Below the pieces are notes generated by a model, which saw only the letters and a program-made list of their open reading frames with translations, was not told the origin of the DNA and did not search any database. A DNA stretch of 7,749 nucleotides from Chromatiaceae bacterium. Its GTDB lineage: Bacteria; Pseudomonadota; Gammaproteobacteria; Chromatiales; Chromatiaceae. The stretch is from positions 1 through 7,749 of the forward strand of contig JAFGTZ010000216.1 in NCBI GenBank assembly GCA_016938795.1, given 5' to 3'. The translations under genes and the position numbers were made by a program. Position 1 is the stretch's first letter, and every line of letters begins with the position of its first letter. This document shows positions 1 through 7,631 of this stretch, in pieces.

Positions 1-3000
1 CACCACGCCCAGGGTCCGGGTCCAGTAGTCCTGCACCGCCGTCAGGGCCGCCCGCGCCGCCGCCGCGCCCCGGTGACGATGCACCAGCTGGCTGGCGTCA
101 TCGGCGCCGCGCCGGCCCACCACACCGAGCCGGAACACGATCTCGTGCGCCTGACCGGGCGCCAGCTCGACCTGGACCTGAAGCGCGCCGCAGGCATCCA
201 GCGCCGGTCCAACCCGCCCGGACAGTCGCGTGCGGGTCAAGGCGACCGGCCGGCTCAGGCTGCCGTTGCGCCCGATGAATTCGGTGCGGTCGCCGGTGAG
301 GGTGCGGGCCGGGTCGTCCACGTCGAAAAAGGCCATCCGGTCGGCAAACTCGCTGTTGTAGGGATTGCGGGCGAAGAGCGCGCCGCTGGCCGGATCAATC
401 TCGGTGATGACATGCAGCGCCGACTTGGGCCGCAGATCGCCGAGCACCCACTCGACATAGCCGGTTGCCGACAGCCGGCGCGGTCGCTCCGAGCCATTGC
501 GCAGCTTCAGCACCCAGTACTTGAGCGGCTCATCGAGGGCGACATAGGTCCACAACTCGGACTCGATGCCGGCCTCGCGGTGCTCGAAGACGCTGTAACC
601 GAAGCCGTGGCGGCTGACATAGGGCGTGGCGCCCGGACTCGGCAGCGGGGTCGGCGACCAGACCTGGCCGCTCGCCTCGTCGCGCAGATAGAAGGCCTCG
701 CCGTGGACATCGCTCACCGGGTCGTTGTGCCAGGGCGTGAGCCGGAAGCCGTGGGCGTTCTCGCTCCAGGTGTAGGCCCCGCCGCCGGCGGAGACGACCG
801 TGCCGAAGCGTGGATTGGCCAGCACGTTTACCCAGGGCGCGGGCGTCGTGCGGCCGGGCGCAGTGGTGATGACATACTCGCGCCCGTCGGCGCAGAAGCC
901 GCCCAGACCATTGTCGAAGGCGAGCGCCGGACGTGACGAGTCAGCGTGCTCGGTCTCGCGCGGTCGGCTGCCGGCGAGCTTCAAGGGCGGCATCCGCGCC
1001 GGTCGCGGACCGCGCCGACCGAGCTGCTCGGCCAGCGTACCCTGGCTGTCGCTGAGGATGGCGCGCGCCACGGTCTGGAACAGGATGCGATCCTCGTCCG
1101 AGATCTGATCGGCCGGACGGATGAAGATGCCGCCCGGATGGTCCACCACATGCGCCTCGACACCGGCGGCGATCAGGCCCAGGATCTGCTCCTGGAGCTG
1201 CTGGCGATAACCGGCGCGGTCCTCGTTCCAGATCACCAGATCCACGGTGAGTCCCTTGAGCCGCCAGTAGGCATGGGCCTGGACGAGCTGATGCACCAGG
1301 CCGATGTTGGCGCGCTCGGCGATCCGGCACAGCACGATGGGCACATCGCCCGACACCGCATGACTCCAGAGTCCGGACTGACCGCGACGGTTCTGCGCCA
1401 GCACGCCGGGTTCGGCGCGCAGCGAGGCGTTGGTATAGAGGATCGAGCCGGCCAGCCGTCCGTAGAGCTGTGCGTCGGCCGGGGTCGCGTTGAGCTGGCG
1501 CAGCACCACCTGGCTGTGGGTCCAGGCGAGATCGAAGACGCGGTTGGCGAGCCGCTCGTCCTGATACTTTTCGATCAGCTCCAGCGCCTGCTCGCGACTC
1601 TCGCCCATGCCGTAGATGAGGTCGAGGGTCGCGGTCTGATCCGGCTCCAGGATGAGCCGATGCCGGATAGCGACCATGGGGTCAAGCACCGAGCCGGCGC
1701 GCCCCGAGAGCGCCCCGGCCTGATCCAGCGCCTGGGGTGAGGCCGGAGTGCGATCGCGTCCGATGAACTGCATCCGGTCCGTTTCGCAGGAGGGTTCGAG
1801 TGCCGCGAAATCCAGCGACTTCGGTTCCGACTCCGAAGCCGGTTTCACGGCGCCGTCAGGCCCGCCGCGCACCACCATCAGATGAAACATCCAGGGCGTC
1901 GCCTCGCCACTGGAGCGTGGGCGGCGGTGGCACAGGATCGCGGATCGCGAATCCAGGATCTCGGTCTGCATGAACAGATTGCTGAAGGCCGGATGCAAGG
2001 TGTCGGCCATGGGCGGGGCGAGCACCACCTCGGTGTAGCTGGTGACCTCGATCACCCGCCGGCGGCGGGAGCGGTTGGTGAGCCGCAAGCGTCGCAGTTC
2101 CAGATCGTCCTCGGGCGAGACGACGATCTCGGTGTAGGACTCGATCGCGTGATCGCGGCGGCGGAACTCGGCGCGGCCCTCGGAGAAGATCGCCTCGAAG
2201 TGCTCCGGCATGACCAGCGTCGGCTGGTAGGCACTCGACCAGAGGGCGCCGCTCTCCCCATCGCGCAGATAGCAGAAGCTGCCCCAGTGATCGCGCGTGC
2301 TGTCTTCGCGCCAGCGGGTGACGGCAAGATCCTTCCAGCGGCTATAGCCGCCGCCGGCGTTCGTCACCATGACGTGATAGCGGCCGTTCGAGAGCAACTG
2401 CACCTCGGGGTGCGGGGTGTTGGGCGTGTCGATGACGCGGATCGGCGACTCCAGCGGGCTTTCGCTCGGGCCTTCGCTGGTGATCTCGCCATGGGTGTCG
2501 GCAAAGAAGGCGGTGGTCTTGGGGATGCGTTCCTGGAGCAGCAGGGCCGTGGCCTGGAACGCGGGCACCGAGGCGAAGCGCCGCTGCATCGGACGGTCGA
2601 GCAGCCGATAGGCCAGCGCCAGCAGGGTCATGCCCTGGTGATGGGCCATGAAGGAGCGGATCACGGCGTGTGTCTGGCCGCGCGGCAGCCGCGACCGGGT
2701 GTAGTCGATGGCCTCGTAGAAGCCGAACGGCCCGGCCAGTCCGTTGGTCGCAAGCCGCTGGAGATTCAGACAGGCGGCCTCGGGCGCCACCATGAGCGCG
2801 AGCGCCGAGGCATAGGGGGCGACGACCAGATCCTCGGCCAGCCAGCGTTTGAGTCCCAGGCCCGGAACGCCGAAGGCGCGGTACTGATAGTTGAGCTGGG
2901 CATCGAAGCCGTTGTAGCCGGATTCCGAGACACCCCAGGGCACACCGCGCTCCTTGCCGTAGGCGATCTGTCGCGCCACGGCGGTGCCATAGGTCCGGTC

Positions 3001-6000
3001 GAGCAGGGTGTGGTCATAGGTCGGCATCACCAGCAGCGGCATCAGATACTCGAACATCGAGCCGCTCCAGGACAGGAGCGTGGCCTCACCGGCGGCGCGG
3101 GTCAGCAGACGGCCCAGGGCGAACCAGCTCTCCTGCGGCAACCGACCCTGGGCGATGGCGACGAAACAGCCCAGACGCGCCTCGGAGGCCAGCAGATCGT
3201 AATAGCTCGCATCGCGCCGCCGCTCGGCGACGTTGTAGCCGATGGCCAGCAGCGACTGCGCCTCATCGAACAGGAAATCGTAGTCCATCAGGGCCAGATC
3301 GGCCGCCGTCTGCGCCAGTCGCTCGATCAGGGCGATCCGCTCGCGCGCGGGCCGGCGGCCGGCGTCGGCCTCCAGCTCGGCCACTTGACGCAGTGTGAGT
3401 GACAGACTGGCCGGCGTGTCCGCGAGCTGAGGCATGAGCCACCGCAGATCCTCCAGCAGGGCGCGGCATTGGTGCGCCAGACGCCGCATCCAGACCCTCG
3501 GCGCATCCTCGGCTTCGTCCGGCGCCGGCGGTTCAGGCGCAGCGGCTTCGGCCTGGGTCGCCAGCACGTCGAGACAGTCGCGGGCCGCGTTCAGACTGGT
3601 CGGCGGTGACTGAAGCACGGCGGCCAGCCGCTTGCGGAACTCTTCGAGCGCGGCCGGCGCCACGCCGCGACGCTCAGACGCGGGGTCGGCCGCGACCGCT
3701 TCCTCCACAACCTGCCAGGTATCCTCAAGGCCGTCGAGCCAGCGCGGATTGAGGATCGGGGCGTCGATCAGCCCGCACAGTCCAGGTTCCAGGGTCAACA
3801 GATGAGCAGCAAGGTTGCCGCTGTCCACCGACGAGATGTAGTGCGGCGCCAGCGGTAGCAGCGAGCGGGTGTCGTACCAGTTGAAGAAATGACCGCGATG
3901 GCGCTCCAGTGCCGTCATGGTGCCCAGGGCGGCGTCCGTGCGCGCGAGCAGTCCAGCGGTGGAGAGATAGCCGAAGTCATGCGCGGTCAGGTTCGCCAGC
4001 AGCGAGAGCCCCATGTTGGTCGGCGAGGTGCGATGCGCGACCACGGCCACCGGATGCTCCTGGACATTGTCCGGGGGCAAGCCGTGGTCGTCCGGTCCGA
4101 CGAAGGTCTCGAAGAAGGCCCAGGTCTTGCGCGCAATGGTACGCAGAAACCGCGTTTGCTCCGTCGTCAGCCGGGCCTCAGGCCGCACCAGCGGTCGGCT
4201 CATCCACCAGGCGATGAGCGGCGCCGCCAGCCAGGGCAGGAGGATCGGCGCCGCAACGAGCAGCGCGCCCGGTTCGCATACCGCCAGAACTACGCCCGTC
4301 ATCAGGGCAAGCGCCGGCGCAATCCACATGAGGCGATAGACATCGCCCAATCGCTGGTCGTGGCGCTCCAGATCGCCCGAGGAGGTCCATTCGAGCAGAC
4401 CGCGCCGGCTGACGCCCATGCGCCACAGGGTACGAGTCACGGCATCCAGGCTGAACCAGGCTTCATAGGGTAGACAGGCCAGGGTGAACAGCGCCTGCGC
4501 CAGGCGCTGGCCGGCATCCTGGATCGCCGCCCACAGATGCGCCGTCCAGCGCAGATCGGCGGACTTGCCCAGTGCGCTCAGAAGCGCGGTGAGCAGCGTC
4601 GGAACCAGCAGGATGCCAAGCACCGCCAGCGTCCAGACGCCCGGCTCGGACAACAGCACCAGACCCGACACCAGCAGCGCGGTCAGGGCCGCCGGCACCA
4701 GACTGCGGCGCAGATTGTCGGCCAGCTTCCAGCGCGAGAGGATCGAGAGCGGATTGCGGCGCGGCTGACCGTCACGCCCCGGAACGCGCGGCAGCAGCCA
4801 TTGCGCGATCTGCCAGTCGCCGCGAATCCAGCGATGGCGGCGGCTGACATCCGCGCTGTAGCCGAGCGGATAGTCCTCGTAGAGTTGCACGTCCGAAATC
4901 AGCCCCGAGCGTGCATAACAGCCCTCCAGCAGGTCGTGACTGAGGATGCGGTTCTCGGGAAAAAGATCGTCGAGCGCCTGCTCGAAGGCCGCGACCGCAT
5001 AGATGCCCTTGCCGATGAAGGAGCCTTCCTGGAACCAGTCCTGATAGAGATCCGAAACGGCTCGGGTATAGGGGTCGATGCCTGCGTCCTGCCCGTGCAG
5101 GCGCGCGAAGCGGGAGCGGTTCGCACCGGGGAGACTCACCGCCACCCGGGGTTGCAGAATGCCGTAGCCCTGGCTGACACGCCCGAGCTGCGGGTCGAAG
5201 TGCGCCCGATTCAGCGGATGCTCCATGGCGCCGACCAGCGCGTGGGCCGCATCGCGCGGGAGCTGGGTATCGGTATCCAGCGTAATGACATAGCGCACGG
5301 TCGCGAGGATCCGGATATCGCCGACGATCAGCGAGAAACGCGCGCTGGAACAGGTTGCCGGTTCCTCGGGGTCCGCGTGATTCGGCGGCGCGACGGCATC
5401 GACGCCGCGCAGCAGGGCATTGAGGTCCATCAGCTTGCCGCGCTTGCGCTCATAGCCCATCCAGAGCCCTTCGCCGGGATTCCAGCGACGCGGGCGATGG
5501 AACAGAAAAAAGGTCTCGCCGCCCGGACTGGGGTATTTGGCATTGAGTGCCGCAATGCCCCGCGCGGCCGACCGCATCAGCTGCGCATCGCCCGGCTGCC
5601 TCTCTGTGGGTGCATCGCGGAAATCGGTCAGGAGACCAAAGTGCAGACAGGCATCGCGATTGGCCAGAAAACGCACTTCCAGCGCCTCGATCAACGCCTC
5701 GATCCCGCGCGCACTGCCGAGCATGGTCGGGATGACGACCAGGGTGCGCGCCTCCGGTGGAATGCCGCTGGAGCAGTCCAGACGCGGCAGCGGATCGGGT
5801 GTGGCCAGCAGGCTGGCCAGCCAGTTCACCAGCGCGACCGCCAGTTGACTGGCGCCGAGCACCGCCAGGACCGCGAGCGGCGGCAACAGCCAGCCCGGAA
5901 GGCCGTCAGCCTGCGCCAGCAAGCCCCAGGAAAAGCCGGCCGTGAGCAGAAGGATCCCACCCAGATAGAGCGCCAGCGGCGAGCGCCGGCTCAGTCGTTT

Positions 6001-7245
6001 CAGTGATTCCAGACCGCCAAAGCGCGCACACGCCCGCTGTTCGAGCTGGGACCGTCCCTGATCGATCAGGTAATAGCCGACATGCGCCGCGCGTCCATCC
6101 GCGTCCTTTGAGGCCGCACCTGCCTGCGCCAGCCCGATCGCCTCACGCGCCACCTCGGTTTCGGACAGCCGGCTGTGCCTGGCGATGGTCTCGACCACAT
6201 GCCGATAGCGATCACGGGTGGCGAAATCCATGCGCGCATAGAATCCGCCCGGATCCTGGTTCAGGGTGTGCTCGACCAGACTCATGGTCTCGACGAACTC
6301 GCGCCAGTCCATGGCCCCAAGAAATCTGAGACTGCCGATGCTGTTGCTGATCGACACCTGATCGGCGGCCTGCTGCTGGATCTCGACACGCACCAGCTGC
6401 TCGATCGTCAGCGCCGACTCGGCGAGCTGCTGTTCGATCCAGGTCAGCGGCAGCGCCAGCGCGGCGCTCTGACCCTGCAGCCGGCGCGCCAGCTCGGCGA
6501 CGAAGGCGCCCGACAGCGGCGGATTTGAGCGCGCCATGTCCGCGATCATCAGGATCAGATTCTTGGGGTCGCTCTCGGCCATCGCCAACATCTGATCGGC
6601 CCAACCGTCGGCCAGATCCTGATCGACCCGGTCAGCCGCAAGGCGCGCCGCGACGCGGCGGAGATTTTCGATCAGCGCCAGTCGCAGCATGATCGGAAAG
6701 GCCCAGAGCTCGCCGAGCCGCAGCAGGGTCACGCGCTGATAGGCCGCGACGAAGCGGCGGATGTTTTCGGGATCGACCCGGCCATCGCCATGCGCGATGA
6801 CCTCCAGCGCCAGGTCATAGACACGCGGCAAAGCCGCCGAGGGACCGTCGCGCAGACGCGGCAGCTCGCGGCTGTAGCCCTTGGGCAGGTGCCGCCGGGC
6901 GGTACGAATCTGCTCCTCGATCAGATAGAAGTTATCGAGCAGCCATTCGCCGGCCGGGGCGATGCGACGGTTCTCGGTCACAGCCGCCATGAGCCGCCGG
7001 CAAACCTCGGTCAGGATCTTCTCGTTGGCGTTCAGACGCGCCACGAAACGATCCGGCGGGTGCCCGCGCATCAGAACATGCGAGGCCGCGAGCACCTGCC
7101 CGTGCTGCTCCATCTGGGTCGCGCTGAACAACTCCAGGCGCAACGGCGACTCGACATCGCTGGACGGATGAAACCGGCGGCGGGCGGACAATTGCCCTCT
7201 CAGCTTGACCAGGATGTCGGATATCGGCAGAGCGCGGATGTTCAC
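1..7245 (-). CDS. ndvB: Cyclic beta-1,2-glucan synthase (GT84-GH94), 3' end cut by window
   Basis: Partial gene: 2415 codons are present, with no stop before base 1. CGS proteins polymerise glucose from UDP-glucose into beta-1,2-glucan at the inner membrane, adjust chain length and cyclise it; the product goes to the periplasm. Seen in the sequence: N-terminal conserved region with LLDNFYLIEEQIR at residues 102-114 and FYARMDF near 339; membrane segments near 424-444 and 452-478; GT84 domain about 500-815 with DTD at 657-659, HDLLEG at 770-775 and RRHRW at 802-806; further membrane segments near 848-866, 870-892, 975-990 and 994-1014; glycoamylase-like region about 1025-1560 with HRTSPTNMG at 1071-1079, NWYDT at 1122-1126, SVDSGN at 1139-1144, WSGSMFEY at 1393-1400 and AHHQGM at 1534-1539; beta-supersandwich modules about 1601-1880 and 2108-2400. 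No signal peptide is visible. The GTG start is the first start codon after the in-frame stop at 7324-7326 and has a good ribosome-binding site. Family members are about 2700-2900 residues, so roughly 300-500 residues, mainly the GH94 catalytic barrel, should lie beyond base 1. Family assignment is firm; activity is inferred, and the symbol follows the rhizobial homologue (chvB in Agrobacterium, cgs in Brucella). Confidence 0.95.
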   Translation of the reverse strand, partial: MNIRALPISDILVKLRGQLSARRRFHPSSDVESPLRLELFSATQMEQHGQVLAASHVLMRGHPPDRFVARLNANEKILTEVCRRLMAAVTENRRIAPAGEWLLDNFYLIEEQIRTARRHLPKGYSRELPRLRDGPSAALPRVYDLALEVIAHGDGRVDPENIRRFVAAYQRVTLLRLGELWAFPIMLRLALIENLRRVAARLAADRVDQDLADGWADQMLAMAESDPKNLILMIADMARSNPPLSGAFVAELARRLQGQSAALALPLTWIEQQLAESALTIEQLVRVEIQQQAADQVSISNSIGSLRFLGAMDWREFVETMSLVEHTLNQDPGGFYARMDFATRDRYRHVVETIARHSRLSETEVAREAIGLAQAGAASKDADGRAAHVGYYLIDQGRSQLEQRACARFGGLESLKRLSRRSPLALYLGGILLLTAGFSWGLLAQADGLPGWLLPPLAVLAVLGASQLAVALVNWLASLLATPDPLPRLDCSSGIPPEARTLVVIPTMLGSARGIEALIEALEVRFLANRDACLHFGLLTDFRDAPTERQPGDAQLMRSAARGIAALNAKYPSPGGETFFLFHRPRRWNPGEGLWMGYERKRGKLMDLNALLRGVDAVAPPNHADPEEPATCSSARFSLIVGDIRILATVRYVITLDTDTQLPRDAAHALVGAMEHPLNRAHFDPQLGRVSQGYGILQPRVAVSLPGANRSRFARLHGQDAGIDPYTRAVSDLYQDWFQEGSFIGKGIYAVAAFEQALDDLFPENRILSHDLLEGCYARSGLISDVQLYEDYPLGYSADVSRRHRWIRGDWQIAQWLLPRVPGRDGQPRRNPLSILSRWKLADNLRRSLVPAALTALLVSGLVLLSEPGVWTLAVLGILLVPTLLTALLSALGKSADLRWTAHLWAAIQDAGQRLAQALFTLACLPYEAWFSLDAVTRTLWRMGVSRRGLLEWTSSGDLERHDQRLGDVYRLMWIAPALALMTGVVLAVCEPGALLVAAPILLPWLAAPLIAWWMSRPLVRPEARLTTEQTRFLRTIARKTWAFFETFVGPDDHGLPPDNVQEHPVAVVAHRTSPTNMGLSLLANLTAHDFGYLSTAGLLARTDAALGTMTALERHRGHFFNWYDTRSLLPLAPHYISSVDSGNLAAHLLTLEPGLCGLIDAPILNPRWLDGLEDTWQVVEEAVAADPASERRGVAPAALEEFRKRLAAVLQSPPTSLNAARDCLDVLATQAEAAAPEPPAPDEAEDAPRVWMRRLAHQCRALLEDLRWLMPQLADTPASLSLTLRQVAELEADAGRRPARERIALIERLAQTAADLALMDYDFLFDEAQSLLAIGYNVAERRRDASYYDLLASEARLGCFVAIAQGRLPQESWFALGRLLTRAAGEATLLSWSGSMFEYLMPLLVMPTYDHTLLDRTYGTAVARQIAYGKERGVPWGVSESGYNGFDAQLNYQYRAFGVPGLGLKRWLAEDLVVAPYASALALMVAPEAACLNLQRLATNGLAGPFGFYEAIDYTRSRLPRGQTHAVIRSFMAHHQGMTLLALAYRLLDRPMQRRFASVPAFQATALLLQERIPKTTAFFADTHGEITSEGPSESPLESPIRVIDTPNTPHPEVQLLSNGRYHVMVTNAGGGYSRWKDLAVTRWREDSTRDHWGSFCYLRDGESGALWSSAYQPTLVMPEHFEAIFSEGRAEFRRRDHAIESYTEIVVSPEDDLELRRLRLTNRSRRRRVIEVTSYTEVVLAPPMADTLHPAFSNLFMQTEILDSRSAILCHRRPRSSGEATPWMFHLMVVRGGPDGAVKPASESEPKSLDFAALEPSCETDRMQFIGRDRTPASPQALDQAGALSGRAGSVLDPMVAIRHRLILEPDQTATLDLIYGMGESREQALELIEKYQDERLANRVFDLAWTHSQVVLRQLNATPADAQLYGRLAGSILYTNASLRAEPGVLAQNRRGQSGLWSHAVSGDVPIVLCRIAERANIGLVHQLVQAHAYWRLKGLTVDLVIWNEDRAGYRQQLQEQILGLIAAGVEAHVVDHPGGIFIRPADQISDEDRILFQTVARAILSDSQGTLAEQLGRRGPRPARMPPLKLAGSRPRETEHADSSRPALAFDNGLGGFCADGREYVITTAPGRTTPAPWVNVLANPRFGTVVSAGGGAYTWSENAHGFRLTPWHNDPVSDVHGEAFYLRDEASGQVWSPTPLPSPGATPYVSRHGFGYSVFEHREAGIESELWTYVALDEPLKYWVLKLRNGSERPRRLSATGYVEWVLGDLRPKSALHVITEIDPASGALFARNPYNSEFADRMAFFDVDDPARTLTGDRTEFIGRNGSLSRPVALTRTRLSGRVGPALDACGALQVQVELAPGQAHEIVFRLGVVGRRGADDASQLVHRHRGAAAARAALTAVQDYWTRTLGVV
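46..924 (-). repeat. Beta-supersandwich module, copy 2, inside the CGS gene
   Basis: Encodes residues about 2108-2400. It opens with FDNGLGGF (2110-2117) and contains TPWHNDP (2170-2176), YLRDEASGQVWS from 2186, FIGR at 2323-2326 and LSGRVGPALD at 2341-2350, in the same order as copy 1. It is the more typical GH94 copy, the one that precedes the catalytic barrel. After it comes a short Ala/Arg-rich helix (about 2390-2405), then TAVQDYWTRTLGVV, where the window ends, just before the expected barrel. Confidence 0.75.
1606..2445 (-). repeat. Beta-supersandwich module, copy 1, inside the CGS gene
   Basis: Encodes residues about 1601-1880. It shares ordered landmarks with the second copy: YLRDGESGALWS from 1659, FIGR at 1827-1830, and LSGRAGSVLD at 1846-1855. 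This is divergent, protein-level duplication rather than a DNA repeat. GH94 enzymes carry this all-beta fold before the catalytic barrel, and CGS proteins are known to carry two copies. Boundaries are approximate. Confidence 0.7.
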
Positions 7246-7254
7246 GTGCGGAGA

Positions 7255-7263
7255 CTCCCTCTC
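7255..7263 (-). promoter_or_regulatory. Ribosome-binding site of the CGS gene
   Basis: On the minus strand this reads GAGAGGGAG, a purine-rich Shine-Dalgarno element. Its AGGGAG core ends 9 bases before the GTG at 7243-7245. It decides the start: no ATG, GTG or TTG occurs in frame between the upstream in-frame stop (7324-7326) and this GTG, and the next candidate, Met45, would remove conserved sequence. Confidence 0.75.
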
Positions 7264-7268
7264 GGTGC

Positions 7269-7304
7269 AAGATCCTCTCCGGACCCGATGCCCGGAGAGG
7301 TCTT
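7269..7304 (-). promoter_or_regulatory. Stem-loop in the leader between the two genes
   Basis: A perfect 9-base inverted repeat (plus strand CCTCTCCGG at 7274-7282 and CCGGAGAGG at 7292-7300) encloses a 9-base loop. Four more pairs (AAGA at 7269-7272 with TCTT at 7301-7304) extend the stem if T7273 is bulged, giving 13 pairs. On the minus strand it begins 36 bases after the coiled-coil stop codon and ends 23 bases before the CGS start. No T-run follows it on either strand, so it is not a standard intrinsic terminator. It could end or protect the 3' end of the upstream transcript, or control translation of the CGS gene. The structure is visible; the role is inferred. Confidence 0.5.
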
Positions 7305-7340
7305 CGGGACGCGCGGTCTGTCGTCAGGTCTGCTCACCAG

Positions 7341-7631
7341 CTATTTGAAATGGGCCGTGAACGCCTGATACGAATCCTTGAAGGCCTCCCAGACATTGTC
7401 TGCTTCCACCTTGACCTGTTGCCAGGTGCTCTCGGTGGCCGCCCGCATCTCCGCCAGCTTCTTTTCACCTTCCGCGCGCCTGGCATGCAAGGCGGCGAGA
7501 TGCTCCTCATATTCCACTCTGGCATCCTCCTTGATTTTATGTCCCTTTTTCTCCAGATCAGCGATATGCTCGCTCCATTCATCGAGCTGTTTCTTCATGG
7601 CAGCAATATATTCATCTCTTGCCTTCAGCAT
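7341..7631 (-). CDS. Small coiled-coil protein, sll1863-like stress-response family
   Basis: A 96-residue protein, rich in Lys, Glu and Ala, that reads as one long amphipathic helix or coiled coil. No membrane segment, signal peptide or catalytic motif is visible. Recognisable marks are LDEW at 16-19, the charged core EDARVEYEEHLAAL at 35-48, and a C-terminal part with W70 and W81 (STWQQVKVEADNVWEAFKDS, 68-87), ending in FK. This arrangement (LDEW, then EYE, then two spaced tryptophans) fits the small coiled-coil proteins annotated as sll1863-family stress-response proteins; I recognise it by pattern, not by a search. The molecular function of that family is not well defined. The ATG at 7629-7631 is chosen because GAGAGG lies 8 bases upstream; the next Met, at codon 12, lacks this support. 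The stop (TAG) is 95 bases before the CGS start on the same strand, so co-transcription is possible. GC content is about 53% by count, well below the neighbouring gene. A phasin-like role is a weaker alternative. Confidence 0.85.
   Translation of the reverse strand: MLKARDEYIAAMKKQLDEWSEHIADLEKKGHKIKEDARVEYEEHLAALHARRAEGEKKLAEMRAATESTWQQVKVEADNVWEAFKDSYQAFTAHFK

Noticed and set aside
46..70. A GCC/GCG-rich run suggesting a simple repeat.
   Set aside because: It encodes an Ala/Arg-rich helix in frame and is too short and irregular to be called a tandem repeat.
73..1740. Two long plus-strand open frames (73-936 and 946-1740).
   Set aside because: Both are antisense to the second sandwich module and the region before it; no recognisable protein and no convincing ribosome-binding site.
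1882..3402. A 506-codon open frame on the plus strand.
   Set aside because: It lies wholly antisense to the glycoamylase and first sandwich region of the CGS gene. Its translation is Gly/Arg/Gln-rich with no family signature, as expected from third-position GC bias. The minus-strand frame carries all the conserved motifs.
4537..6006. A 489-codon open frame on the plus strand.
   Set aside because: It is antisense to the GT84 core, where the minus strand encodes DTD, HDLLEG and RRHRW. The product is Arg/Gln-rich low-complexity sequence, so it is a composition shadow.
7269..7304. The leader stem-loop as an intrinsic terminator.
   Set aside because: No T-run follows the stem on either strand, so only a stem-loop of unknown role is claimed.
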